A model generated the notes under the pieces. The model had not been told where the DNA came from, made no database searches, and worked only from the letters and a program-made list of their open reading frames with translations. Shown here in pieces: positions 1-7,247 of a stretch of DNA of 64,000 nucleotides (positions are counted from its first letter, which is position 1; the number at the start of each line of letters is the position of its first letter). The position numbers and the translations under genes were made by a program. Source of the stretch: Pseudohoeflea sp964511625 (GTDB lineage Bacteria; Pseudomonadota; Alphaproteobacteria; Rhizobiales; Rhizobiaceae); NCBI GenBank assembly GCA_964511625.1, contig CAZEJG010000003.1:124001-188000 (forward strand). Direction: 5' to 3'.

Positions 1-185
1 GGCTGAAGATTTAGAGGATCTCTTCCGCCAGTTCGCGTGTAAATTGTGACTTGCCTTCGCATGCGGAAATACTGCGGGAGACCTTCGGTCCCCCTTCTAC
101 CCTGTTATCGTGTCGGCCTGCTCTCATTCATTGCAAAAGCTCATTCTCGGCTGTCAGATAAATAAAATTGCTAGGAAAAAATTCC
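1..185. other. Gene-free upstream flank of the GTA cluster
   Basis: I see no credible coding frame here. An imperfect hairpin near 72-97 (GGGAGACC, TTC, GGTCCCCC with one mismatch) followed by a pyrimidine-rich stretch could be the terminator of a gene lying to the left of the window. The base composition turns AT-rich from about 140 to 190, as expected just upstream of a promoter. Confidence 0.4.
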
Positions 186-214
186 TTGACAGCGTAACGG
201 TGGTTTGCTAGGGT
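186..214 (+). promoter_or_regulatory. Putative sigma-70 promoter of the GTA cluster
   Basis: TTGACA at 186-191 and TAGGGT at 209-214 are separated by exactly 17 bases. This is a perfect -35 box and an acceptable -10 box for a housekeeping sigma factor. It lies about 175 bases upstream of the first GTA gene, so the transcript would carry a leader of roughly 165 bases that contains the hairpin at 335-366. That this drives the GTA genes is inference from position. Confidence 0.55.
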
Positions 215-334
215 TCTGTCATCGTCAGGAAAGTGCGTCCGGATCGGGTGATCGGGGCGGCTGAATTTGCCTCTTGGCGGGACAGTTTCGGGCCGGTGCG
301 CCGGTCGATCGTACGGACATTTTTGGTTGGGTGG

Positions 335-366
335 ACGCTCGCGGGTTTCGCGGGCGTTTTTGTTTT
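335..366 (+). terminator. Terminator-like hairpin in the GTA leader (possible attenuator)
   Basis: ACGCTCGCG (335-343) pairs with CGCGGGCGT (349-357) over nine base pairs including one G-T wobble, with a GGTTT loop, and is followed by TTTTGTTTT. It has the form of an intrinsic terminator, but it lies between the promoter and the Shine-Dalgarno sequence (375-380) of the first GTA gene. It could end leader transcription unless an antiterminator acts, or it could be the terminator of an unseen leader RNA. Confidence 0.6.
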
Positions 367-387
367 GGGCTCTTGAGGAGACGCGCG

Positions 388-885
388 ATGGGCGAGCAGA
401 TGCCTGAGGCGGGCGGGTTTGAGGACCGGGCCGAGGACAAGATGGCGCCGGTCGCGCGCATTCTCGAGATCAAACAGGTGCTCGAGGTGAGTGTCGAGGA
501 GGGCGCGGGGCGGGCCGATCCGTCCGGCACCGCGCGGATGCTGGCGCAGATGCGCGGCGTGCTGTCCCGCGAGCTGGACCGGTTCGCCGGCGCCGCCAGC
601 GGTCCCGACGGCGAGGGGATCGACGGCAAGGCGGCGGTGGATCTGGTCTCGCTGATCGCCCGCACGCTCGAAAAGGTCGACCAGCTCGAACGCCAGATCG
701 CCGAGGTGGATGCCGAGCGCAACCGGATGACGCCGGAGGATCGCGCCGCCCTGCGCCAGACGGTGGCGGATCTGATCGACACGCTGGCGGAAAGGAAGGT
801 TGCTCGGATGAGGGACGAAGGTGACGGACAAGCCTCTCTCCCTCCTTGCGGGGGAGATGTCACCGGAGGTGACAGAGGGGGGTGA
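388..885 (+). CDS. GTA gp1: putative small terminase subunit
   Basis: 165 residues from the ATG at 388, chosen because GAGGAG at 375-380 gives ideal spacing. The body is acidic and helical, with a predicted coiled region around residues 90-125. It lies directly before the large terminase, the position of g1 in the Rhodobacter capsulatus GTA, where g1 is reported to act as the small terminase that recruits DNA to the packaging motor. Identification therefore rests mainly on position and size, since I see no diagnostic motif. The last 15-20 residues are read from an intergenic repeat that begins near 835 and supplies the stop codon, so the original C-terminus may have been replaced. Confidence 0.65.
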   Translation: MGEQMPEAGGFEDRAEDKMAPVARILEIKQVLEVSVEEGAGRADPSGTARMLAQMRGVLSRELDRFAGAASGPDGEGIDGKAAVDLVSLIARTLEKVDQLERQIAEVDAERNRMTPEDRAALRQTVADLIDTLAERKVARMRDEGDGQASLPPCGGDVTGGDRGG

Positions 886-959
886 AGCGGCTGGGTTCGA
901 ATGTGGCGGGGGTCACCCCCTCTGTCCGTTGGCGCGGACATCTCCCCCACAAGGGGGGA
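835..959. repeat. Inverted pair of short RIME-like palindromic repeats
   Basis: The unit at about 835-883 (CTCCTTGCGGGGGAGATGTC near its left end, GACAGAGGGGGGT at its right end) returns in inverted orientation at about 912-959 (ACCCCCTCTGTCC, then GGACATCTCCCCC). Each unit also folds internally (TGTCACC/GGTGACA in the first, TGTCCG/CGGACA in the second). This resembles the short intergenic mosaic repeats common in rhizobial genomes. The first unit overlaps the 3' end of g1. Confidence 0.7.
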
Positions 960-1103
960 ATGCGCGGCATTTCCGAGTAGTGGACGGAAAGTTCCCAGTC
1001 CGGCGCGACATCACGGTATGGATGCCCGGATCAAGTCCGGGCATGACGAAGGAAAGTGTGTCAGCTCTCGGGAGATCTTGGGTGGAGCGCAAATCCCTCC
1101 ACT

Positions 1104-1219
1104 CGTCATCCTCGGGCTTGACCCGAGGATCCAGGGCGGCAAGCGAAACGGTCTCTCGCGATCATGGACATGATCGCTGCTGGGTCCCCGGGTCTCGCTG
1201 CGCTCGCCCGAGGATGACG
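1104..1219. repeat. 116-base repeat element with 14-base terminal inverted repeats
   Basis: The ends CGTCATCCTCGGGC (1104-1117) and GCCCGAGGATGACG (1206-1219) are perfect reverse complements. Inside lie two further palindromes (ATCCTCGGG-CTTGA-CCCGAGGAT at 1108-1130 and GCGATCATG-GA-CATGATCGC at 1158-1177). A second copy begins within the N gap and ends at 1579. It looks like a non-coding, possibly mobilised REP or MITE-type element. No target-site duplication could be established. Confidence 0.7.
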
Positions 1220-1384
1220 AAGAGAGAGGGGCGCTCCCAGGGATGATGGAGGCGGGGCACGGTTCAGAACAGTGGACGCAGAACTCCGGGTGTGCGGCGA
1301 CATCACGGTATGGATGCCCGGATCAAGTGCGGGCATGACGAAGGAAAGTGTGTCAGCTCTCGGGAGATCTTGGGTGGAGCGCAA

Positions 1385-1484
1385 NNNNNNNNNNNNNNNN
1401 NNNNNNNNNNNNNNNNNNNNNNNNNNNNNNNNNNNNNNNNNNNNNNNNNNNNNNNNNNNNNNNNNNNNNNNNNNNNNNNNNNNN
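1385..1484. other. Assembly gap of 100 N
   Basis: Exactly 100 N, the conventional unknown-length placeholder. The flanks match positions 1092 and 1125 of the first tandem copy, so if the second copy is complete the missing DNA is only about 32 bases and contains the strong hairpin CTCGGG-CTTGA-CCCGAG. More repeat copies could also be hidden here. Confidence 0.95.
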
Positions 1485-1673
1485 GAGGATCCAGGGCGGC
1501 AAGCGAAACGGTCTCTCGCGATCATGGACATGATCGCTGGTGGATCCCCGGGTCTCGCTCCGCTCGCCCGAGGATGACGAAGAAAAAGGGGCGCTCGCCC
1601 GAGGATGACGAAGAAAGAGGGGCGCTCCCCGGAGGATGACGAGAGAGGGCGCTCGCCGCTCCCTCCATTCGTA

Positions 1674-1696
1674 ATCCCCGGACTTGATCCGGGGAT
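1674..1696. repeat. REP palindrome before terL
   Basis: ATCCCCGGA-CTTGA-TCCGGGGAT, a perfect nine-base stem with a five-base loop. It belongs to the same family as the palindromes at 1022, 1108, 1314, 3429 and 3558, which share the CTTGA or TCAAG loop. It closes the repeat mosaic, and the terL Shine-Dalgarno (1731-1736) follows about 35 bases later. Confidence 0.8.
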
Positions 1697-1745
1697 CCAT
1701 GCCTGAAGACCATCCACGCATTGATCTCACGAGGTGATGTAACAC

Positions 1746-3047
1746 ATGCCGCCGAGTGCTGACCTCGACCGCGCCTGGCTTCTGTCCCAGCTCGAGGTCT
1801 TCGACGACCGGGAGGCGGCGGCGATGGCCGGCGACTGGCGATTCATTGGCCGGCCGGAGCAGATGCCCCCCGAGGGCGACTGGCGGATCTGGGTGCTGAT
1901 GGGCGGGCGCGGGTCGGGCAAGACGCGGGCCGGGGCGGAATGGGTGCACGGGCTGGCGACCGGATTGTTCGAGGGCTTGTCGGGCGACGGGCGTATCGCC
2001 TTGGTGGGCGAGACCTTTGCCGATGCGCGCGAGGTGATGATCGACGGCGTGTCGGGCATCTGCGCGGTTGCGCGGCACGACCGGCCGCAGTTCGAGGCGA
2101 CGCGGCGGCGGCTGGTCTGGTCGTCGGGCGCGGTGGCGCAGCTGTTTTCCTCGGAAGATCCCGAGGGGTTGCGCGGGCCACAGTTTCACATGGCCTGGTG
2201 CGACGAACTGGGCAAATGGCGCCACCAGCGCGAGACCTGGGACATGCTGCAGTTCGGGTTGCGGCTCGGGCGCGATCCCCGGCAACTGGTGACGACGACG
2301 CCGCGGCCGACGCCTTTGATGAAGGCGATTGTCGCCGATCCCGGCACCCGGCTTGCGCGGATTGCGACGGCGGCGAATGCCAAGAACCTGGCGCGCGGCT
2401 TTATCGGCGCGCTCACGGCGCGCTATGGCGGCACTCGGCTGGGGCGGCAGGAACTCGACGGCGAACTGATCGAGGACCGCGAGGACGGGCTGTGGCGGCG
2501 CGAGCAGATCGAGGCGCTGACGGTGCGCCGTCCCGGACCTCTCGGGCGGATCGTGGTGGCCGTCGACCCGCCGGCGAGCAGCGCCGCGCGCGACAGCTGC
2601 TGCGGCATCGTGGTGGCGGGGCTGGATGGCGAGGGCCGCGCGGTGGTGGTCCACGACGGGTCGGTGGAGAACGCCCGGCCGCAGCAATGGGCGCAGAAGG
2701 CGACGGCGCTCTACCGGCGTTACGATGCCGACTGCGTCGTCGCCGAGATCAACCAGGGCGGCGACATGGTGGAGGCGGTGCTCAGGACCGTCGATGCGAG
2801 GCTGCCGATCCGCAAGGTGCGGGCTAGCCGCGGCAAGTGGCTGCGCGCCGAACCGGTGGCGGCCCTCTACGAGCAGGGCCGCGTGGTCCATGCCGGCCAC
2901 TTTCCGGCGCTCGAGGATCAGATGTGCGACTTCGGGCCGGACGGACTGAGTTCGGGACGCTCGCCCGACCGGCTCGATGCGCTGGTCTGGGCGCTGACCG
3001 AACTGGTGCTCAACCGCCGGGGCGAACCGGGGGTGCGGCAATTGTGA
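1746..3047 (+). CDS. terL: GTA gp2: large terminase subunit (DNA packaging ATPase/nuclease)
   Basis: 433 residues; ATG at 1746 with GAGGTG upstream. The N-terminal ATPase domain shows a Walker A motif GGRGSGKT at residues 53-60 and a Walker B-like MAWCDE ending in D153-E154. The C-terminal half has the RNase H-type nuclease signature (VAVDPPAS, then AEINQGGDM, then SPDRLDALVW near the end), whose acidic residues bind metal. This is the motor that fills the GTA head with host DNA. Length and motif order agree with terminase_6-type GTA homologues. The gene is separated from g1 by about 860 bases of repeats, so co-transcription with g1 is possible but not obvious. Confidence 0.93.
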   Translation: MPPSADLDRAWLLSQLEVFDDREAAAMAGDWRFIGRPEQMPPEGDWRIWVLMGGRGSGKTRAGAEWVHGLATGLFEGLSGDGRIALVGETFADAREVMIDGVSGICAVARHDRPQFEATRRRLVWSSGAVAQLFSSEDPEGLRGPQFHMAWCDELGKWRHQRETWDMLQFGLRLGRDPRQLVTTTPRPTPLMKAIVADPGTRLARIATAANAKNLARGFIGALTARYGGTRLGRQELDGELIEDREDGLWRREQIEALTVRRPGPLGRIVVAVDPPASSAARDSCCGIVVAGLDGEGRAVVVHDGSVENARPQQWAQKATALYRRYDADCVVAEINQGGDMVEAVLRTVDARLPIRKVRASRGKWLRAEPVAALYEQGRVVHAGHFPALEDQMCDFGPDGLSSGRSPDRLDALVWALTELVLNRRGEPGVRQL

Positions 3048-3121
3048 GGGGGCGGGCGGCCTTTACCGGCGGCGCGGCATCAGCTAGGCGGGAGCGATCG
3101 AACAGACCGGGAATTTTTCAT

Positions 3122-3421
3122 ATGCTGCGCCACATCGTCTTCTTCAGCGTCGCCGCCGAGGAGAACCGCGACACGGTCCGCCAGGGCCTCGAACTGCTGA
3201 AGACCAACCCGCACAAGCGGCATCTGGAAGTGGGCTGTGTGGACAAGAAGCTCGACGCGATTTCCGCCGAGGTGGACTTCGTGGTCTATGGCGAGTTCGA
3301 CGACGCCGAGCAGCTCGCCGCCTACAAGGCGCACCCGGTCTACCAGCAGTCGATCGACCTGGTGCGGCCGCTGCGCGAGATGCGGGTGGCGGCGGACTAT
3401 GTGGTGCCGGAAGTAAACTGA
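3122..3421 (+). CDS. Dabb-domain (stress-responsive A/B barrel) protein inserted in the GTA cluster
   Basis: 99 residues; ATG at 3122 with a weak GGGAA about eight bases before it. It opens MLRHIVFFS, carries the helix RQGLELLKTNP and a strand VDFVVYGEF, and ends with the typical HPVYQQSIDLVRPLRE helix, all typical of Dabb proteins, small dimeric ferredoxin-like barrels of poorly known function. I know of no structural role for this family in phage or GTA particles. It lies between large terminase and portal, which are normally neighbours, and is followed by a pair of inverted REP palindromes and a terminator-like hairpin. It therefore looks like a cargo ('moron') gene, though linkage could be old in this lineage. 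Confidence 0.85.
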   Translation: MLRHIVFFSVAAEENRDTVRQGLELLKTNPHKRHLEVGCVDKKLDAISAEVDFVVYGEFDDAEQLAAYKAHPVYQQSIDLVRPLREMRVAADYVVPEVN

Positions 3422-3428
3422 ACTCGTC

Positions 3429-3580
3429 ATGCCCGGACTTGATCCGGGCATCCATGCCAAGGAGCGGTCGGCGAGTTTGATCGTGCGTGAGCCCAGTACG
3501 CGCGTCACGGTTACTCACACTTCAATGCTCCACCAACGTCGCGAGATCACGGCATGGATGCCCGGATCAAGTCCGGGCAT
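3429..3580. repeat. Inverted pair of REP palindromes downstream of the Dabb gene
   Basis: ATGCCCGGA-CTTGA-TCCGGGCAT at 3429-3451 and ATGCCCGGA-TCAAG-TCCGGGCAT at 3558-3580 are the same element in opposite orientation, about 106 bases apart, and each also folds on itself. The intervening DNA has no credible gene. The second copy contains an ATG in frame with the portal gene, but it is not a plausible start. Confidence 0.85.
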
Positions 3581-3600
3581 GACGAGATAAAGAGACACCA

Positions 3601-3626
3601 AGCCCGCCATCCGGCGGGCTTTCTTG
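3601..3626 (+). terminator. Terminator-like hairpin just before the portal gene
   Basis: AGCCCGCC (3601-3608), loop ATCC, GGCGGGCT (3613-3620), followed by TTCTTGTT. It is a perfect eight-base stem with a U-rich tail, ending only a few bases before the portal Shine-Dalgarno GGAGG (3629-3633). It could terminate the g2/Dabb transcript or act as an attenuator for g3 onward. Confidence 0.65.
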
Positions 3627-3640
3627 TTGGAGGACAGATC

Positions 3641-4882
3641 ATGGTCTGGTCATTGCGGCTGCCGTTCGGTGGCGCGCGCGCCCGGCCGCGTGCCGGGAAC
3701 CCGGAAACACGCGCTGGCGCGCCGGAAGGCAAGGCGGGGGCGGCGAACCCGGCGGTGCTGGCTGCCCTCGGCGGGGCGACGGGCGCGGCGTGGTCGGGGC
3801 GCGGCTATGCGGCGCTGGCCCGCGAGGGGTTCATGAAGAACCCGGTGGCTCACCGCGCGGTACGGATGATTTCCGAGACGGCGGCCGCGGCCCCCTGGCT
3901 GCTCTATGACGGGGCGAACGAACTGGATGAGCATCCGCTGCTCGATCTGCTGACGCGGCCCAATGCGCAGGCCTCGGGCACCGAATTTCTCGAAACGCTC
4001 TACGGGCATCTGCTGATTGCCGGCAATGCCTGGATCGAGGCGGTGGAGGGATCGGACGGGCCGATCGGGCTCAATCTGCTCAGGCCCGACCGGGTGCGGG
4101 TGATCGAGGGCGCGGACGGCTGGCCGGTGGCCCATGACTATCAGGTCGGGCAGGCGCGGCGGCGCTACCCGGTCGATCCGGTGGCGGGCCGGGGGCTGTT
4201 GCACCTGAGGCTCTTCCATCCGCTCGACGACCATGCCGGTTTTCCGCCGCTCGGCGCCGCGCAGATGGCGCTCGACATGCACAACCAAGCGATGACCTGG
4301 AACAAGGCGCTGCTCGACAATTCGGCCCGGCCGTCTGGCGCGCTCGTCTACCAGCCGAAGGACGGCGGCAATCTGACCGAGGAACAGTTCGACCGGCTGA
4401 AGGCGCAACTCGAGGAGGGCTATCAGGGCGCAAGCCGCGCCGGCCGGCCGATGCTGCTCGAAGGCGGGCTCGACTGGAAGGCGATGGGGCTGACGCCGAA
4501 GGACATGGATTTCTCTCAGGCGCGAAACGGAGCGGCGCGCGACATCGCGCTGGCCCTCGGCGTGCCGCCGATGCTGATCGGCATTCCGGGCGACCTGACC
4601 TATGCCAACTATCAGGAAGCCAACCGCGCCTTCTGCCGCCACACGGTGATGCCTTTGGTGGCGCGCACGGCGGAAGCCATGAGCGGCTGGCTGGCGCCCG
4701 CCTATGACGGAAAGCTGCGGCTCTCCTTCGATGTCGACCAGTTGCCGGGGCTGGCCGCCGAACGCGAGGCGCTGTGGAAACGGCTCGGAGAGGCGGATTT
4801 CCTCACCCCCGACGAGAAGCGGGAAGCCGTGGGATATCAATCGCTTGGCGCGGCGGGCGGAATCACCTCCGCAGACAGTTGA
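3641..4882 (+). CDS. GTA gp3: HK97-family portal protein
   Basis: 413 residues from the ATG at 3641, chosen for GGAGG at 3629-3633. An in-frame ATG at 3554 lies inside a REP palindrome and lacks a binding site. The sequence shows the HK97 portal pattern: N-terminal VAHRAVRMISETAA, the central GNAWIEAVEG and RPDRVRVIEG strands, then a region like LALGVPPMLIGIPGDLTYANYQEANRAF near residues 305-335. Portal proteins form the dodecameric ring through which terminase pumps DNA and to which the tail connects. The gene is followed after 39 bases by g3.5 in the same direction. Confidence 0.93.
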   Translation: MVWSLRLPFGGARARPRAGNPETRAGAPEGKAGAANPAVLAALGGATGAAWSGRGYAALAREGFMKNPVAHRAVRMISETAAAAPWLLYDGANELDEHPLLDLLTRPNAQASGTEFLETLYGHLLIAGNAWIEAVEGSDGPIGLNLLRPDRVRVIEGADGWPVAHDYQVGQARRRYPVDPVAGRGLLHLRLFHPLDDHAGFPPLGAAQMALDMHNQAMTWNKALLDNSARPSGALVYQPKDGGNLTEEQFDRLKAQLEEGYQGASRAGRPMLLEGGLDWKAMGLTPKDMDFSQARNGAARDIALALGVPPMLIGIPGDLTYANYQEANRAFCRHTVMPLVARTAEAMSGWLAPAYDGKLRLSFDVDQLPGLAAEREALWKRLGEADFLTPDEKREAVGYQSLGAAGGITSADS

Positions 4883-4921
4883 ATCAAACTTGCAGGACGG
4901 AATGAGAGGAAGGAGCGGGCG

Positions 4922-5263
4922 GTGAGTTCGATCGACCCCGATCCGGCGATGCTGGCCGCGCGTGTGTGCGGCTCGGTGGCGGGCGCGCTGGTTTCGCTCG
5001 CCTATCTGATGCCGAAGAGCACGCGGGAAGCGGGCGCACGGGCGCTGGCGAGCCTCGCCTCGGGTCTCGTCTTCGGCGCGCCGGTGGGCGCGGCGCTGGC
5101 CGAAAAATTCGCGATCACGGCTCAAGTGGGGCCGCCGGAAATCCTGCTGATGGGATCGGCGGCGGCGAGCATGAGCGTCTGGTGGATCCTCGGCGCGCTG
5201 GTGCGCATCGCCGACAAGGTGGGCCGTGATGACGGCAAGACCGACAAGGGTTCAGGCGGCTGA
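4922..5263 (+). CDS. GTA gp3.5-position small membrane protein (DUF6107-like)
   Basis: 113 residues, beginning with GTG at 4922 behind AGGAAGGA. It has three hydrophobic stretches, approximately residues 14-32, 43-60 and 71-95, with a charged C-terminal tail (RIADKVGRDDGKTDK). It sits between portal and prohead protease, where GTA clusters carry a small gene of unknown function called g3.5. From memory rhizobial versions are annotated DUF6107; I could not check this. A membrane topology is unexpected for a head component, so it may be an assembly or lysis accessory. Function unknown. Confidence 0.75.
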   Translation: MSSIDPDPAMLAARVCGSVAGALVSLAYLMPKSTREAGARALASLASGLVFGAPVGAALAEKFAITAQVGPPEILLMGSAAASMSVWWILGALVRIADKVGRDDGKTDKGSGG

Positions 5264-5305
5264 GGCCGAGCGGCAGTTTCACGATCAGCATCGAAAGGAC
5301 AAACC

Positions 5306-5872
5306 ATGACGACAGGCGCGCGACCGGGCGGCTGGCAGAAGAAGCGTGTCGATCTCGAACTCGACACGGTGGCGGGCGACGGCCGGTTCTCCGGCTATGC
5401 GAGCATTTTCGGCGCGGTCGATCTCGGCCGCGACGTCATCGAACCGGGCGCATTTGCGGAAAGCCTCGGCAAGCGCCGGCCGGGCGAGATCCGGATGTTG
5501 TTCCAGCACGATCCGGACCAGCCGATCGGCCGGTGGACCAACATCCGCGAGGACGGACGCGGGCTCTTCGTCGAGGGCAAGCTGGCGCTTGCCACGGCGC
5601 GTGGCCGCGAGGTGCACGAGCTGATGAAGTCGGGCGCCGTCGACGGTCTGTCGATCGGCTTCCGCACCGTGCGCGCCTCCCGCAAGGGAAGCGACGGCAT
5701 CCGCCGCATCCTGTCGGCGGACCTCTGGGAGATCTCCGTCGTCACTTTCCCGATGCAGCCCGGCGCGCGGGTGACCAGCGTCAAGCATCTGGCCAGCGCC
5801 GAGCTTCAAACCCGGGCGCGGCTCGCGGCCCGGATCCGCCGGGCGGCGCGCCGGATTGCATCGAGCCACTGA
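5306..5872 (+). CDS. GTA gp4: HK97-type prohead protease
   Basis: 188 residues; ATG at 5306 after GAAAGGA. It belongs to the U35/HK97 prohead protease family, which matures the capsid protein by removing its scaffold domain. The candidate catalytic histidine is H68 in MLFQHDPDQPIG and the serine is S116 in AVDGLSIGF, both in the usual context. The early motif YASIFGAVDLGRDVIEPGAF is also characteristic. The C-terminal 30 residues are arginine-rich. It lies immediately upstream of the capsid gene it would process (28 bases), in the standard order. Confidence 0.92.
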   Translation: MTTGARPGGWQKKRVDLELDTVAGDGRFSGYASIFGAVDLGRDVIEPGAFAESLGKRRPGEIRMLFQHDPDQPIGRWTNIREDGRGLFVEGKLALATARGREVHELMKSGAVDGLSIGFRTVRASRKGSDGIRRILSADLWEISVVTFPMQPGARVTSVKHLASAELQTRARLAARIRRAARRIASSH

Positions 5873-5900
5873 CCCATCATCAACCGAAAGGACCAAGCAC

Positions 5901-7196
5901 ATGGACATGACCCGTGAGGCGGGCGGCCGCCCGGCCGCAGGCGCAATCGAGACCAAGGGGCAGAAGGCGCCGGAACTCGAAACCAAGGTGGCCGATGGCG
6001 ACATCGCCGCCGCCTTCGACGAGTTCATGGAAACCTTCCAGGATTTCCGCGAGGCCAATGACCGCCGTCTCGATGAAATCGAGCGGCGCTCCGCTCCGGA
6101 CGTGATCTCGGTCGAGAAGGTCGACCGCATCAACCGCGCCATCGACGAGCACAAGCGGGTGCTCGACGATCTGGTCCTGAAGCGCGCGCGCCCGCCGCTC
6201 GGCCGTGCGCGGCAGGATGTGGGCGCGAGTGAGCACAAGGAGGCCTTCTCCGCCTATATCCGCCGCGGCGACGAGCACGAGTTGCGCCAGGTTGAGGCCA
6301 AGGCGATGTCGACCGGCAGCGATCCGAACGGCGGCTATCTGGTGCCCGACGAACTCGACACCGAGATCGGCCGCAGGCTGGCGACGCTCTCGCCCATGCG
6401 CGCGATCGCCACTGTCCGGCAGGTCTCGGGCGCGGTGCTCAAGAAGCCCTTCGCCATCTCCGGCATGGCGACCGGCTGGGTGGGCGAGACCGACGCCCGG
6501 CCGCAGACGAACACCGCGCAGCTCGCCGAGCTGCAGTTCCCGACCATGGAACTCTATGCCATGCCGGCGGCGACCGCCTCGCTGCTAGACGACGCGGCGA
6601 TCGACGTCGAGGCCTGGATTGCCTCGGAAGTGGAAGCGGCCTTCGCCGAACAGGAGGCAACCGCCTTCATCACCGGCGACGGGACGAACCAGCCGCGCGG
6701 TCTCGTCGACTACGAGACCATCGCCGACGGGTCCTGGGAATGGGGCAAGCTCGGCCATGTGGCGAGCGGGGTGGACGGGGCCTTCGGTTCGAACCCGTCC
6801 GACAAGCTGATCGACCTGATCTATGCGCTCAAGGCCGGCTATCGCCAGAACGGGCGCTTCCTGATGAACCGCTCGACCCAGGCCGAGATCCGCAAGTTCA
6901 AGGACAATGACGGCGCCTATCTCTGGATGCCGCCGGCGGCCGCAGGCGGCGAGGCCTCGCTGATGGGCTTTCCGGTGACCGAGGCCGAGGCGATGCCGGA
7001 TATCGATTCCGATGCACTGGCGATCGCCTTCGGCGACTTCCGCCGCGGCTATCTGGTGGTCGACCGGGTGGGGGTGCGGGTGCTGCGCGACCCCTATTCG
7101 GTCAAGCCCTACGTGCTCTTCTACACCACCAAGCGCGTGGGCGGCGGGGTGCAGAATTTCGAGGCGATCAAGCTGATGAAATTCGCCGAGGCATAA
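5901..7196 (+). CDS. GTA gp5: HK97-family major capsid protein
   Basis: 431 residues from the ATG at 5901, preceded by AAAGGA. The first 120 or so residues are charged and coiled-coil forming (EVHE-type repeats such as FQDFREANDRRLDEIE) and correspond to the scaffold or delta domain removed by the protease. The HK97 fold begins near KAMSTGSDPNGGYLVPDEL around residues 133-152, followed by VSGAVLKKPFAISG and a C-terminal VGVRVLRDPYSVKPYV. The protein forms the GTA head. A large hairpin with a U-rich tail follows the stop codon and may set the capsid-to-tail expression ratio. Confidence 0.95.
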   Translation: MDMTREAGGRPAAGAIETKGQKAPELETKVADGDIAAAFDEFMETFQDFREANDRRLDEIERRSAPDVISVEKVDRINRAIDEHKRVLDDLVLKRARPPLGRARQDVGASEHKEAFSAYIRRGDEHELRQVEAKAMSTGSDPNGGYLVPDELDTEIGRRLATLSPMRAIATVRQVSGAVLKKPFAISGMATGWVGETDARPQTNTAQLAELQFPTMELYAMPAATASLLDDAAIDVEAWIASEVEAAFAEQEATAFITGDGTNQPRGLVDYETIADGSWEWGKLGHVASGVDGAFGSNPSDKLIDLIYALKAGYRQNGRFLMNRSTQAEIRKFKDNDGAYLWMPPAAAGGEASLMGFPVTEAEAMPDIDSDALAIAFGDFRRGYLVVDRVGVRVLRDPYSVKPYVLFYTTKRVGGGVQNFEAIKLMKFAEA

Positions 7197-7247
7197 GCCG
7201 CCGGCGAACCGCAAACTTCCTCGCGCGAGCACGCGCAGGTAGGCCGG

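Larger units (their letters stand above)
979..1630. repeat. Imperfect tandem duplication, period 292 bases, broken by the assembly gap
   Basis: A segment at 979-1270 recurs from 1271, at a constant offset of 292 up to the gap and 360 after it. Shared landmarks are AGTGGACG at 979 and 1271, the palindrome ATGCCCGGA-TCAAG-TCCGGGCAT at 1022-1044 with a one-base variant at 1314-1336, and the palindrome GCGATCATG-GA-CATGATCGC at 1158-1177 and about 1518-1537. The two copies diverge at both ends. Additional half-copies (GCCCGAGGATGACG at 1597-1610) show repeated rearrangement. Confidence 0.85.

Noticed and set aside
979..1700. Possible CRISPR-like array
   Set aside because: Repeats are palindromic, irregular in spacing, nested and duplicated with their surroundings; no uniform spacers or cas genes.
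1272..1740. Frames reading through the N gap
   Set aside because: They contain undefined codons, consist of repeat sequence and have no ribosome sites.
3554..3641. Upstream ATG at 3554 as the portal start
   Set aside because: It lies in a REP palindrome, has no ribosome site, and would add a 29-residue leader encoded by the repeat and the hairpin. ATG 3641 has a proper GGAGG.
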